Shown piece by piece: positions 1 to 8,727 of a stretch of DNA of 46,258 bases. Both the position numbers and the translations under genes were made by a program. Numbering within the stretch: the stretch's first letter is position 1; every line of letters starts with the position of its first letter. A model generated the notes under the pieces. The model ran no database searches. It saw only the letters and a list, made by a program, of their open reading frames with translations, and was not told the DNA's origin. The stretch is from Saccharofermentans sp. (GTDB lineage Bacteria; Bacillota_A; Clostridia; Saccharofermentanales; Saccharofermentanaceae): assembly GCA_024692105.1 (NCBI GenBank), contig JAILMZ010000108.1, positions 1 to 46,258 of the forward strand. The letters run 5' to 3'.

Positions 1-983
1 GCCGCTATAAACATCAGTATGTCCGGGACGTCGTTAACGAAGAGGTTTGCCTCACTCTTGACCGTTCCCATCAGAAGCGGCTTGTCGCAGCCTGATGCGA
101 GCCTGGACGGATAGTCTCTTATGGTCACGCCGTCAATGACAGGTGAGAAAGCACACCTCACATCGCCTCCGGAGAAGACCTTGCGCTTCAGTTTCTTTGC
201 AGCCAGATAGACTGCCTCCTTGTCAATCGTCCTGAGCTTACCGACCTCGTTCCTGCTGATGCCGATATACTTCAGGAAGAGCTCTGTCATCTTTCTGCTC
301 TCTTCTATGTTCCAGAATGAATCAACGCACGCCGACTGCACTATCGCCTTATCGAAGAGAGGTGCGGCATCCGGATGTGTCATGAGTGCGAGTATGCATG
401 CCGCGCCTGCAGACTGGCCGAAGACCGTGATGTTCTTATCATCGCCTCCGAACGCACCGATGTTATCACGCACAAACCGGAGTGCTGCGATCTGGTCGTA
501 AAGACCGTTGTTCATCTCGTAAGACGGATCGATATAAGAAAGGTTCAGGAACCCTTCCATGTTAAGTCTGTAATTGAATGTGACGACTATCGTTTGGGTG
601 TCTTTTGCAAACCTTGTCATGTCGTATTCGAGATCATCCGAATCCATACTTTTAAGTCCTGTACCGCCTGTGCAGTACGAGCCTCCGAATATCCACACCA
701 TGACAGGCAGATTTTCTTCTTCCGTATCAGGTGCAAACACATTCAGATACAAACAGTCCCTGTCCGTGTATCCATACTTTTTGTGTCCGTGTCCCTGAAG
801 CGGATTTGCCATGCCCTTCACGGCCTTGTACACACCATCCCAGGGATCGGGTTTTTCAGGATGCCTGAATGCAAGATCACCCACGGGTGCCTTGGCAAAA
901 GGCAGGCCGAACCAGCATCTGCAGCCGCCCCGCACTATGCCTTCTGCCTGACCGTATTCAGTTGTGACAACCGTGTCCGTCAT
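1..983 (-). CDS. Carboxylesterase type B, C-terminus cut by window edge
   Basis: Serine esterase of the type B (para-nitrobenzyl esterase, PnbA-like) alpha/beta-hydrolase family, which hydrolyses carboxylic esters. About 327 residues are visible; the 3' end lies beyond the left edge. The N-terminal pattern is typical: a TEYGQAEG start, the DCLYLNVFAP block near residues 75-85, the oxyanion-hole stretch WIFGGSYCTGG, and the nucleophile elbow in FGQSAGA near residue 190. The start at 983 is 4 nt after the copA stop with no Shine-Dalgarno of its own, so it is probably translated by coupling in the csoR-copA operon. An esterase is not a usual member of copper operons, and its role there is unknown. 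Family call is secure; substrate is not. Confidence 0.88.
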   Translation of the reverse strand, partial: MTDTVVTTEYGQAEGIVRGGCRCWFGLPFAKAPVGDLAFRHPEKPDPWDGVYKAVKGMANPLQGHGHKKYGYTDRDCLYLNVFAPDTEEENLPVMVWIFGGSYCTGGTGLKSMDSDDLEYDMTRFAKDTQTIVVTFNYRLNMEGFLNLSYIDPSYEMNNGLYDQIAALRFVRDNIGAFGGDDKNITVFGQSAGAACILALMTHPDAAPLFDKAIVQSACVDSFWNIEESRKMTELFLKYIGISRNEVGKLRTIDKEAVYLAAKKLKRKVFSGGDVRCAFSPVIDGVTIRDYPSRLASGCDKPLLMGTVKSEANLFVNDVPDILMFIA

Positions 984-987
984 CAGT

Positions 988-1197
988 TTATTCGATGCCC
1001 GTTATCTTGAAGTCTTTGTCTTCCACTGCCTTCGTAAGAACATCGTCAGCGACGTCTTTTTCCAGAGCGACAACTGCCGTTCCCGCATCGTGAGATACCT
1101 CGGCGGAAGCAACGCCGTCAATAGCCTCGAGCGCCTTCTTGACTGTCGCTTCGCAGTGTCCGCACATCATGCCTTCGATCTTGATGGTCTTTGTCAT
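988..1197 (-). CDS. copZ: Possible separate CopZ chaperone from an internal start inside copA
   Basis: An in-frame ATG at 1197 (codon 774 of copA) is preceded by AAAGGAG at 1212-1206 with an 8-nt spacer, as good as any ribosome binding site in the window. Translation from it would give a 69-residue protein beginning [19 protein letters not shown], the normal size and layout of a free CopZ copper chaperone (GMxCxxC motif followed by a ferredoxin-like fold). The codons just upstream (KNEHKGETD) read like a translated intergenic spacer. I infer either that copA and copZ were once separate and became fused by loss of the copA stop, or that both fused and free forms are made. Expression of the free form is unproven. 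Confidence 0.5.
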   Translation of the reverse strand: MTKTIKIEGMMCGHCEATVKKALEAIDGVASAEVSHDAGTAVVALEKDVADDVLTKAVEDKDFKITGIE

Positions 1198-3516
1198 GTC
1201 CGTTTCTCCTTTGTGTTCGTTTTTGAATATAACATCAGACGGAATATCCGCCAAATTTCCTTTCTTCTTGTCGCGTGATGCGTTCTTCGGATCAAAGAGG
1301 TTTATCCTGAGCGCATTCATGCATACGGTAAAGCTTGACAGGCTCATCGCCGCAGCGCCCAGCATCGGACTCATCGCGATCCCCAGTGCCGAGTACGCGC
1401 CTGCCGCCAAAGGTATGAGAAGTATGTTGTAAATGAATGCCCAGAACAGGTTCTGCTTTATTCCGGTAAGCGTTCTTCGAGAAAGTCTTATCGCTGCGGG
1501 AATGTCTCGCGGATCCGATCTCTCGATGACGACATCGGCACTGTCGATCGCTATGTCCGTTCCAGTTCCGACCGCTATTCCGATATCAGCCGTCGTAAGC
1601 GCAGGTGCATCGTTGATGCCGTCTCCCGCCATCGCCACCGTACCGTATTCTTTGAGTCTTGATATCACGGCCGACTTGTCTTCGGGAAGAAGTCCCGCGA
1701 TGATCTTATCCACGCCTGAAGTGCGTCCCACGGCCTGCGCGGTGCGTTCGTTATCGCCTGTCAGCATTACGACATATATGCCCTGATTGTGAAGTTCCGA
1801 TACCGCCTCGGCAGCATTTGCGCGGAGCTTGTCCGCAGTTGCTATGATGCCTGCAAACCTTCCGTCCACCGCGAAGAACATAGGTGTCTTGCCTTCGTCT
1901 GCAAGTCTTTGTGATTCAGTTACGGCAGACCCGGGAACAACGCTTTCTTCCGCGATGAACTCTTCGTTGCCTGCCAAGATTTTCATGCCGGAGACGGTTC
2001 CTCCCAACCCTCTTCCGGGTATCGCCTTGAGTTCACTGCAGGATACCGTAGTTATACTTTTGTCTTTCGCATAGGATACGATCGCTTTGCCGAGAGGATG
2101 CTCGCTGCCCGCTTCAACGGAAGCTGCTTTCGCGAGGAGATCTTCTTCCCCGAAACCGTCTGCGGGGAGAACATCCGTTACTTCCGGCACGCCTTCCGTC
2201 AGTGTTCCCGTCTTATCCAGCGCTATCACCGTAACTCTTCCAGTCTGCTCCAGCGCAGCAGCATTCTTGAAGAGTATTCCGTTCTTTGCCGCCACGCCGT
2301 TACCGACCATTACGGCAACCGGTGTGGCAAGGCCCAGTGCGCACGGACAGGATACGACGAGCACCGCGATGCCGCGCGTGAGCGAAGGCCCTATGGCAGC
2401 ACCCGTACAAAGCCATATGACCGTGACCACGACAGACAGTATCAGTACAGAGGGCACGAAAACAGCCGCCACCTTATCCGCCATCCTTGCGATGGGTGCC
2501 TTTGTCGCAGCGGCATCTGCGACAGTCTGTATTATCCTTGCTAGTGCAGTATCTTCTCCGACCGCCGTCGCACGTATCCTTATAAATCCGGAAGTGTTCA
2601 TGGTCGCTGCGGATACCTTGTCTCCGGGAAGCTTATCAACAGGCACGGACTCGCCCGTCAGTGCCGACTCGTCGACGGCGCTGGAACCTTCTTCCACGAC
2701 TCCGTCTACGGGAATCTGTTCGCCCGGTCTTACTTCGACTATATCTCCCTTTGCTACCTCTGTAATATCGACTGTAACCGCGTTCCCATCCCTTACAACA
2801 ACCGCAGTCTTGGGTGAGAGTTTGATAAGTGATTTTATCGCATCCGTGGTGCGTCCTTTGGATATGGACTCGAGGAGTTTTCCCACCGTAATGAGGGTGA
2901 CTATCATGGCTGCGGATTCGAAGTAGAGATCGTCCATCAGATCATGCGGACATTCCGAGGCCGTCATCCTTATAAGCGTCACGACGCTGTATGCAAAGGA
3001 TACTCCCGAGCCCATGGCAACAAGCGTATCCATGTTCGGAGCTCTCTTTAGAAGCGACTTTGTACCGCTTATGAAGAACTTCTGGTTGATCACCATGATG
3101 ATGCCCGCAAAAAGCATCTCGGCTATTCCTAGCGCGACAGGATTTCCTTCCAGGAAAGACGGCAACGGGAAACCGAACATCATGTGTCCCATCGAGACAT
3201 ACATCAGGATCAGAAGAAATATTCCCGATGCGACAAGACGCGATACGAGCAACGGCGTCTCTTTGTTCTCAAGAGAATTTTCCAAAGATCCGATCGCAGC
3301 GTCTTTCTTTCCTGCCCTGTCAGCAAGAGAAGCTCCGTAGCCGGCACCTTCGACTGCTTTGATTATCTCTTCGGGGTTGGCATCGCCTTCCACTGTCATG
3401 GAATTCGTGAGAAGAGAGACGCTGCAGGATGTTACTCCCGGCGCGCCTTTGACAGCCTTCTCAACATGCGCCTGACATGCGGCGCAACTCATTCCCGTGA
3501 TGTTATACTTTTGCAT
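988..3516 (-). CDS. copA: Copper-exporting P1B-type ATPase CopA with C-terminal CopZ-like domain
   Basis: Exports Cu(+) across the cytoplasmic membrane at the cost of ATP. The 842 residues contain, in order: an N-terminal heavy-metal-associated domain with CAAC at 11-14; membrane helices; the actuator TGES at 287-290; the ion-binding CPC at 390-392; the phosphorylation motif DKTGTLT at 434-440; the SEHP motif near 471-474; GDGINDAP at 631-638; and the Cu(+)-type YN (696-697) and MSLSS (724-728) residues in the last helices. Unusually, an additional heavy-metal domain with CGHC at 785-788 follows the last helix, joined by a linker of about 30 residues. That linker encodes a perfect internal ribosome binding site. 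copA starts 2 nt after the csoR stop and is thus likely coupled to it and induced by copper. Confidence 0.96.
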   Translation of the reverse strand: MQKYNITGMSCAACQAHVEKAVKGAPGVTSCSVSLLTNSMTVEGDANPEEIIKAVEGAGYGASLADRAGKKDAAIGSLENSLENKETPLLVSRLVASGIFLLILMYVSMGHMMFGFPLPSFLEGNPVALGIAEMLFAGIIMVINQKFFISGTKSLLKRAPNMDTLVAMGSGVSFAYSVVTLIRMTASECPHDLMDDLYFESAAMIVTLITVGKLLESISKGRTTDAIKSLIKLSPKTAVVVRDGNAVTVDITEVAKGDIVEVRPGEQIPVDGVVEEGSSAVDESALTGESVPVDKLPGDKVSAATMNTSGFIRIRATAVGEDTALARIIQTVADAAATKAPIARMADKVAAVFVPSVLILSVVVTVIWLCTGAAIGPSLTRGIAVLVVSCPCALGLATPVAVMVGNGVAAKNGILFKNAAALEQTGRVTVIALDKTGTLTEGVPEVTDVLPADGFGEEDLLAKAASVEAGSEHPLGKAIVSYAKDKSITTVSCSELKAIPGRGLGGTVSGMKILAGNEEFIAEESVVPGSAVTESQRLADEGKTPMFFAVDGRFAGIIATADKLRANAAEAVSELHNQGIYVVMLTGDNERTAQAVGRTSGVDKIIAGLLPEDKSAVISRLKEYGTVAMAGDGINDAPALTTADIGIAVGTGTDIAIDSADVVIERSDPRDIPAAIRLSRRTLTGIKQNLFWAFIYNILLIPLAAGAYSALGIAMSPMLGAAAMSLSSFTVCMNALRINLFDPKNASRDKKKGNLADIPSDVIFKNEHKGETDMTKTIKIEGMMCGHCEATVKKALEAIDGVASAEVSHDAGTAVVALEKDVADDVLTKAVEDKDFKITGIE

Positions 3517-3518
3517 CT

Positions 3519-3830
3519 TTACTTCATCATCTTCTGAAGGAGATCGACGAGTTCATCGATCTTCTCTTCGGAACCGTTCCTTACATCTTCTTCAACACAA
3601 GACTTGATGTGGCTCTTAAGAAGGACCTTCGAGAAACTGTTGAGCGAGCATCTTGCGGCATTCACCTGAGTCAGGATGTCAACGCAGTATGCATCTTCCT
3701 CGATCATCTTCCTTACTCCCCTGACCTGTCCCTCTATGCGGTTAAGGCGCGTGATAAGATCTTTTACTTCAGCTTCGGAACGCATCTTTTTCTTGCAGCA
3801 GCAAGGCTTCGTATTTTTCTTCGAGGGCAT
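3519..3830 (-). CDS. csoR: Copper-sensing repressor CsoR
   Basis: Cu(+)-responsive transcriptional repressor of the CsoR/RcnR family, a small all-helical DNA-binding protein. The 103-residue product has the family core ([18 protein letters not shown]) and the three copper ligands of CsoR proteins: Cys49 (AYCVDIL), His74 and Cys78 (SHIKSC). The N-terminal tail carries an additional Cys-rich stretch, PCCCKKK. The start at 3830 is chosen because AGGAGG lies 5 nt upstream; a longer in-frame reading would begin before this site and would overlap the promoter and operators. The gene heads a csoR-copA-esterase operon and should repress itself through the two operators just upstream. Confidence 0.95.
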   Translation of the reverse strand: MPSKKNTKPCCCKKKMRSEAEVKDLITRLNRIEGQVRGVRKMIEEDAYCVDILTQVNAARCSLNSFSKVLLKSHIKSCVEEDVRNGSEEKIDELVDLLQKMMK

Positions 3831-3846
3831 GGTTACCTCCTGTAAT

Positions 3847-3908
3847 ATATACCCTGTGGGGGTATATTGTTTCGCCGTCATAATATACCCTCAGGGGGTA
3901 TCTGTCAA
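3847..3908 (-). promoter_or_regulatory. Promoter of csoR-copA with two CsoR-type operators
   Basis: A near-consensus promoter reads leftward: -35 TTGACA (3908-3903), 17-nt spacer, -10 TATTAT (3885-3880). The spacer is filled by one dyad, ATACCC-N4-GGGTAT-like (3883-3902), and a second copy, ATATACCCTGTGGGGGTATAT, sits at 3847-3867 just after the predicted transcription start. Both match the G/C-tract dyad with AT flanks bound by CsoR repressors. Centres are about 36 bp apart. Binding at the inner site would block RNA polymerase directly. Confidence 0.88.
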
Positions 3909-4011
3909 CATGTGAACATAATGTCAACATATGGGAACGTACCTTATCAGGCACTTTTTACGAGTGTATAATTACGATATCTATCTTCCTTTTGACAAAG
4001 GAGCAATATCT

Positions 4012-4437
4012 ATGGGTACTAACAATAGAGAACAACAGGTAGATCAATTATTAAGAGGCATCTACAGGATGTGCGTTACAAGGAATGCGTGTAGCGAATG
4101 CCCCTTCTATATCACCAAGTGCACTTTTGGCGAACCCAAGCCGAGAACGTGGTTTGATGAGGATACGATAGAGTCCGGACAGGACGTCTCCCTTGAGAAT
4201 GAATTGGATAAGCTCTCATCTGAAGTTGCCGAGGAAGAACCGGCTGAATCTGCCATACCTCCCAAGCCTGCGGATGATTCCGACGGAACCTGGATCATGA
4301 GCACCACGATGGGTTCCGCTTTCACCAAGTATGTTTTCATCTGCTCCAAGTGCGGATATAAGAAAGAATCTTTCTTCTCGATAACCCCGATGACATTCTG
4401 TCCCGAGTGCGAGAAGAAGAAAAACGAACAGCAATAA
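4012..4437 (+). CDS. Small cysteine-rich zinc-ribbon protein of unknown function
   Basis: A 141-residue cytosolic protein that I do not recognise. It has an N-terminal cysteine cluster (MCVTRNACSECPFYITKC, roughly residues 21-38), an acidic central linker, and a C-terminal zinc ribbon (CSKCG ... CPEC). The start at 4012 is supported by AAAGGAG 8 nt upstream and by a -10 TATAAT at 3967-3972 with -35-like TTATCA 17 nt before it; an upstream in-frame extension would run through that promoter. It is divergent from csoR, but the CsoR dyads lie about 75 bp or more upstream of its start, so copper control is not implied. The metal ligands suggest zinc binding only; no function is assigned. Confidence 0.75.
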   Translation: MGTNNREQQVDQLLRGIYRMCVTRNACSECPFYITKCTFGEPKPRTWFDEDTIESGQDVSLENELDKLSSEVAEEEPAESAIPPKPADDSDGTWIMSTTMGSAFTKYVFICSKCGYKKESFFSITPMTFCPECEKKKNEQQ

Positions 4438-4439
4438 AA

Positions 4440-4478
4440 AATGGCCCCCGGTGGGTAGTTCAGCTCCGGGGACCGTAT
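4440..4478 (-). terminator. Rho-independent terminator for the HD-GYP transcript
   Basis: Read on the minus strand, GGTCCCCGG pairs with CCGGGGGCC around a 14-nt loop and is followed by ATTTTTT. It ends the transcript of the HD-GYP gene and its downstream remnant. On the plus strand the T-run is absent, so it does not serve the zinc-ribbon gene well. Confidence 0.7.
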
Positions 4479-4580
4479 GAATAAATCACGAGCAACGGTC
4501 TATTGCTCACGGATATATTAGCAGGCTTTATGCCGGCATGTGTTACACCCGTGCTACAATCACAAACCAAAGCTGCTACA

Positions 4581-4848
4581 TCACTCTTCTGAGATTATCT
4601 TTATGACCGCATCGACGATTTTCGGATCAAACTGCGTACCCGAGCATCTCTGCCCCGACAGGCCAGTGACGGTTGACCGACTCCGATGCCATGACATCAA
4701 AGAAACACGCTGCGGCTACGATCGTCGTGAAATTCTTGTATTCGTGATTCTTCTCGTTCTCGTTGGAATAACGTGTGTAAATGAAAACGCCGAGGGCGAT
4801 AAGTATAAAAAGCGATATTACTTCGAAATCCGTTATGTAATGGGTCAT
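4581..4848 (-). pseudogene. Internal-deletion remnant of a second HD-GYP gene
   Basis: The ATG at 4848 overlaps the TGA of the upstream HD-GYP gene and opens a reading frame with one membrane helix (ISLFILIALGVFIYTRY) that ends at codon 73. In another frame the same stretch encodes GQRCSGTQFDPKIVDAV, the hallmark C-terminal tail of HD-GYP domains, stopping at 4581. The simplest reading is a membrane-anchored HD-GYP gene that lost its entire middle, leaving about 65 N-terminal and 25 C-terminal codons out of frame. The first frame could still be translated into a 73-residue membrane peptide. Confidence 0.65.
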
Positions 4849-6932
4849 GTCTCGCTTCTTGCTTCTGCTATCTTTCTTACCTCATCTGCCGAATCGACAA
4901 ACGCTTTCACTATCATCGGATCAAAGTGCGAGCCCGCACCTTCTTTAATTATATCCATTGCCTTATCAAAAGGCATGCCGTCCTTGTAACTTCTCTTGGA
5001 TACGAGCGCGTCGAAAACATCCGCCACGGCCATGATCCTTGCCGACAGCGGGATGTCTGCGCCGACCAGACCTTCGGGATACCCCTGGCCGTTCCATTTC
5101 TCATGGTGGTAGTGCGCCATGTCTTCCGCCTGGAGGAGATAACCGCTGTCAGCATCTTCTACCGTATTGATAACGCTGTTGATGATCTGCTCACCCGCGG
5201 TCGAATGCGTCTTCATCTTCTCAAACTCTTCTTCGGTGAGCTTTCCGGGCTTGTTGAGGATGACGTCGGAGATGACGATCTTTCCTATATCGTGGAGAGG
5301 CGCAGAAGCGACGATATCTGTTTTGAACTTCTCGCTGATCTCATCGGCATAGATGCCTTCTTCCATCATCTTATCGACGATTATCTCGACGTAGGAAGCG
5401 GTATTCTTGATGTGCATGCCCGTCGACTGGTCACGGCTCTCGACGAGGTCTGCCATGATGTTGATCATGCCTGTCTGGAGCTTCTCGATCGTCTCGGACT
5501 TGCGCTCTGCTTCGGTAATGTATGTGACCGTGTCCTTGGTGTTGCGGACGAGCGCTCTGTGGAGATCTTCGATCTCATCACCCGTCTTGATCTTCAGACC
5601 GGTTACCTTAGCTATGGTGCTGCCTCTGGATTCAGGCGTGGAGTAATCGAATCTCTTCGTTACGGAAGACATCGCCTTGATGGGCTCTACCAGGAATCTG
5701 TTAGACAGATATACACCCATCGCAAGGATCGCTCCGAAGAATCCGAGAAGAAGCGAGAGCATCTTGGACACGAACATCATCTCGTCCCTGACGATATCCG
5801 GCATGGGTATATCGGCACAAATATAGCACACACAGTTGCCGTCATCGTCATAGAGCGGAACATACACCGTGAGGAGCCAGCCGTACGTGTCGTCAGTTAT
5901 GATGGGATCTATCTCTTCGCCCGCAAGGAGCGCGGGGATAGACTCGGTGAAACTCGCATCAAAAGGTATCACCGTTCCGGCTTCGGCGCCCGGGGTCTCC
6001 GGCGTATCCAGGTCGAAAACGACATGACAGCCGTCCTCTTCTATCTTGTAAACATAGAGGTACTCCAGCTTGGGAGCGCTTTGCAGGATATCCTCGAGTT
6101 TCCTCTCGGTCACATTGTAATAGTAATTATCCGTGCCCTCTTCAATAAACTTATCCACCAGGATAGGGTCTACCTGCTGGGCCGCATAGTTTGCCACTTC
6201 ATAAGCGAAGTCCGCTTCCTGCTCGACAAGCGCTTCTTCAAACTGCGTGAAGCTGGTATAGGATACTGCTCCGGCAACGCTGATGACGACTGCCGATACC
6301 AGGATGACCACCTTGCCGCTCAGTGACATGCCTGTGATCTTTGCCTGCTTGAACTTAAGCTCGAGCCTTGCGGGGAACAGTTTGTTCGGGATGACCTTTG
6401 CAAGAAGCATAGATATTGCAACGGTTATGACTTTGTCCGGGATATCGATTATCAGTCCGGCGACCAGTTCGGCCACGAACTCGTTGTGAATGAATCCGTC
6501 ATAGATCTGATATGCAAGACCGGACGATATCTCTTCGCCTATCGAGCTGCCGTAGATCAGATAGGTTATAACAGATCCGACACCGCCGCCCAGGATAACA
6601 AAAGTCAGTATGGGGAAGATCAGCTTCCATGAGAGCTTAAAGTACTTCCTTGATGCGAATGCCGATGCGGCGATGGCGATAAATACGCTGATAACGCTGT
6701 AATAAGCATTGGAAATCTCGCTCATTCCGCTTATGAAGTTTGTAAGGAAGCCGATAAGGATCGCTGGGAAGTATCCGCCGACTATCGCGGCCAGGATCGT
6801 GCCTACGCAGTCAAGATATAAAGGAACCGGGGAAAACTCTGCGAGCTTTGTGAACACAAGGTTGATTACCACGCCTCCCAGGATGAGACATAGCATCTTT
6901 ATATCGTCGATCCGTCTGGCGCTCTTTCCCAT
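4845..6932 (-). CDS. Membrane HD-GYP phosphodiesterase with extracytoplasmic sensor
   Basis: Predicted to degrade cyclic di-GMP. The 695 residues comprise an N-terminal multi-helix membrane block resembling ECF transporter S-components (residues ~10-190, with LYLDCVGTILAAIVGGYFP), a further helix near 210, an extracytoplasmic sensor of about 180 residues, a helix near 390, a HAMP-like linker, and a C-terminal HD-GYP domain. In that domain HDIGK begins near residue 547 and HHEKWNGQGYPEG near 609, so the metal ligands and GYP signature are intact. The start at 6932 is chosen for GGAG 6 nt upstream. The stop overlaps the start of the HD-GYP remnant. The sensed ligand is unknown. Confidence 0.9.
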   Translation of the reverse strand: MGKSARRIDDIKMLCLILGGVVINLVFTKLAEFSPVPLYLDCVGTILAAIVGGYFPAILIGFLTNFISGMSEISNAYYSVISVFIAIAASAFASRKYFKLSWKLIFPILTFVILGGGVGSVITYLIYGSSIGEEISSGLAYQIYDGFIHNEFVAELVAGLIIDIPDKVITVAISMLLAKVIPNKLFPARLELKFKQAKITGMSLSGKVVILVSAVVISVAGAVSYTSFTQFEEALVEQEADFAYEVANYAAQQVDPILVDKFIEEGTDNYYYNVTERKLEDILQSAPKLEYLYVYKIEEDGCHVVFDLDTPETPGAEAGTVIPFDASFTESIPALLAGEEIDPIITDDTYGWLLTVYVPLYDDDGNCVCYICADIPMPDIVRDEMMFVSKMLSLLLGFFGAILAMGVYLSNRFLVEPIKAMSSVTKRFDYSTPESRGSTIAKVTGLKIKTGDEIEDLHRALVRNTKDTVTYITEAERKSETIEKLQTGMINIMADLVESRDQSTGMHIKNTASYVEIIVDKMMEEGIYADEISEKFKTDIVASAPLHDIGKIVISDVILNKPGKLTEEEFEKMKTHSTAGEQIINSVINTVEDADSGYLLQAEDMAHYHHEKWNGQGYPEGLVGADIPLSARIMAVADVFDALVSKRSYKDGMPFDKAMDIIKEGAGSHFDPMIVKAFVDSADEVRKIAEARSET

Positions 6933-7070
6933 CAATAACTCCAAACGCGCGTGCGCATACCATTTTCCCTAGAAGTATGCATTGATTATAACACGCGTAC
7001 ATACCCTATCTTTTAATAATGTGTGTCCGAAAATGTAACATTTGATTGCCTGCAAAAGCCTTTATTGTGT

Positions 7071-7085
7071 TAGTATTTCCGTATG
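7071..7085 (+). promoter_or_regulatory. -10 box 6 nt before ATG: predicted leaderless start
   Basis: TAGTAT at 7071-7076 is separated from the ATG at 7083 by ttccgt. No Shine-Dalgarno sequence precedes the acetyltransferase start, so the mRNA should begin at or next to the AUG. Confidence 0.55.
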
Positions 7086-7553
7086 GTTGAAATGAGATTT
7101 GCGACAGTTAACGACATGGATGCTCTCATGAGCATAAGGCTTGAGATGCTCCGTGTGGTCAATTCGCTTCCGGACGATTACGTCTTCAGCGAGACGCTGG
7201 TAAAGTCGTCCGAGGAGTATTTCGCGTGCGGCAACGATGCGACGGTCCTTGTATTTGACGACGGACGTCCGGTCGCATGCGCCAGTCTGAGCTTTATAGA
7301 CATCATGCCCACATATGGCCATCCTACCGGCAAACGCGCGCACCTCATGAATGTTTACACCAATCCCGCATACAGAAGGCAGGGCCTTGCCCGCGAGATG
7401 GTTCAGATGCTGATAGATCTGGCCGAAAGCAGGGGCGTAACCGAGATAAGCCTCGATGCGACCGAGAGCGGAAGGCCTCTTTACGAAAGTCTCGGATTCG
7501 GAACGAACCACGAGGCAATGAACATTATCCTGGACGGCTCCGGGGAAGAATAA
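7083..7553 (+). CDS. GNAT-family N-acetyltransferase
   Basis: A 156-residue acetyltransferase of the GNAT superfamily, transferring an acetyl group from acetyl-CoA to an unidentified amine. The acetyl-CoA pyrophosphate loop is visible as RRQGLAREM (near residues 99-107) after the beta-strand HLMNVYTNPAY, and the C-terminal LYESLGFGTNHEAM is the usual closing motif. The start lacks a ribosome binding site and follows a -10 box by 6 nt. It is monocistronic. Substrate cannot be told from sequence. Confidence 0.88.
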   Translation: MVEMRFATVNDMDALMSIRLEMLRVVNSLPDDYVFSETLVKSSEEYFACGNDATVLVFDDGRPVACASLSFIDIMPTYGHPTGKRAHLMNVYTNPAYRRQGLAREMVQMLIDLAESRGVTEISLDATESGRPLYESLGFGTNHEAMNIILDGSGEE

Positions 7554-7673
7554 GTTCACAATTCAATCCAAGGATTATTACGATTCAAGAGCAGAAAGGG
7601 GCTCTTGGATAGTAAATCTATGTCTTTTTTGTTAATTTCATTGTTAAATAACACATTTCCGCCACATTTCCAC

Positions 7674-7735
7674 TTGCAGTTCACAATTGGTTTACATATA
7701 ATCCACAATTGTAAATAGTCTGTGACCTAGGTCAC
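7674..7735 (+). promoter_or_regulatory. Promoter with a 14-bp perfect palindrome ahead of the PARG gene
   Basis: TTGCAG (7674-7679), 17 nt, TATAAT (7697-7702) form a good promoter. GTGACCTAGGTCAC (7722-7735), a perfect palindrome, lies just after the predicted transcription start and immediately before the Shine-Dalgarno, a classic repressor position. TTTACA and TGTAAA arms also flank the -10 region. Confidence 0.65.
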
Positions 7736-7752
7736 CAAGGAAGGTGGGTAAA

Positions 7753-8673
7753 ATGACTGATACTTACAAGCAATTTGCGATAAAGACAGATAACATTGCG
7801 GCATTCAGAGACACTGTCACGAATTTTACCCGCAATCCCGAGCTCAAGGCGGCTACTACCCGCTCGGCAGCCAACCAGAAGGTTTTCCGTGAGTATGATC
7901 TGCTCCGTAACCTCCCCGAGGGCACAAGAAACGCGGAGATAAAGATATCTTCCCGCAAGACTCTCGATGCAGCACGCGAGTACGCATCCCGCGGCAAGAA
8001 GGTCGCAGTCCTTAACTGTGCTTCCGCTGTAAAGCCGGGCGGAGAGACTGAGAACGGCAACTCCTCCCAGGAAGAGTGCCTCTGCAGATGCACCAACCTC
8101 TATCCCTGCCTCAACACAGCTGACGCGATCAGGAAGTTCTATACTCCTCATAAGACAACAGGCTTCAACGCTCCCCACACGATGAGCTCATGCCTTACCA
8201 ACGACGACTGCATCTATACTCCCGATGTCACCGTCATCAAGGAAGACAACTACGGCTACAAGATGCTCCGTGAAGAAGACTGGTTCAACGTTGACGTAAT
8301 ATCCTGCTCGGCTCCCGAATTCATTACGGCTTTCACTTCGCCTTTCATATCTGCATACGGAACCGGCGCGCAGCCTGACAGCACACGCATCGACAACGTT
8401 TACAGAAAGCGATTCGAGAGGATCCTGAACATTGCACGTTATAACGGCGTCGACGTTGTCATCCTCGACTTCTGGGGATACAAGAGATCCGAAGAGAACG
8501 CTGCCATCGTTGCAGAAGCGGCATACAAGGCTGCCGAAGGATTCACGAGCTGCTTTGACGTAATTGAAGCGGCAGTCGGTTATTCTTTTGCCAATGAAAA
8601 CACCTATAACATCTATGCGAAAGCATTCGATAAGGACGAGCAAAACCCCGAAGCAAGTTCAAGCGTAATGTAA
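7753..8673 (+). CDS. Bacterial-type poly(ADP-ribose) glycohydrolase family protein (TIGR02452)
   Basis: A 306-residue protein of the microbial PARG-like macrodomain family, members of which remove ADP-ribose polymers or mono-ADP-ribose. The catalytic loop spans residues ~93-112: KPGGETENGNSSQEECLCR, followed by the conserved NLYPCL. The QEE glutamates are present, but the usual GGG of the diphosphate loop reads GGE here, which could alter activity. The start at 7753 is supported by AGGAAGG about 8 nt upstream. It is monocistronic, preceded by a palindromic operator candidate and closed by a strong terminator. No ADP-ribosyltransferase is visible in the window. Confidence 0.85.
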   Translation: MTDTYKQFAIKTDNIAAFRDTVTNFTRNPELKAATTRSAANQKVFREYDLLRNLPEGTRNAEIKISSRKTLDAAREYASRGKKVAVLNCASAVKPGGETENGNSSQEECLCRCTNLYPCLNTADAIRKFYTPHKTTGFNAPHTMSSCLTNDDCIYTPDVTVIKEDNYGYKMLREEDWFNVDVISCSAPEFITAFTSPFISAYGTGAQPDSTRIDNVYRKRFERILNIARYNGVDVVILDFWGYKRSEENAAIVAEAAYKAAEGFTSCFDVIEAAVGYSFANENTYNIYAKAFDKDEQNPEASSSVM

Positions 8674-8699
8674 CAGCAAAAGATGTTTTCCTCTCCACC

Positions 8700-8725
8700 G
8701 CCCTGCTTCGCGCAGGGCGTTTTTA
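8700..8725 (+). terminator. Rho-independent terminator of the PARG-family gene
   Basis: GCCCTGC-TTCGC-GCAGGGC (8700-8718) followed by GTTTTTAATT. It lies 26 nt after the stop codon and just before the convergent gene end at 8728. Confidence 0.92.
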
Positions 8726-8727
8726 AT

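Noticed and set aside
2087..2926. 279-codon open frame on the plus strand opposite copA
   Set aside because: Ser/Thr/Ala-rich antisense of copA with no start signal; the copA motifs are intact on the other strand.
3847..3902. Copper control of the zinc-ribbon gene at 4012
   Set aside because: The CsoR dyads lie well upstream of its own -35 and -10 boxes (3944-3972) and would not block that promoter.
4926..6326. 466-codon open frame on the plus strand opposite the HD-GYP gene
   Set aside because: It is a shadow of the antisense gene: no ribosome binding site, no recognised domain, and highly repetitive Asp/Arg/His composition.
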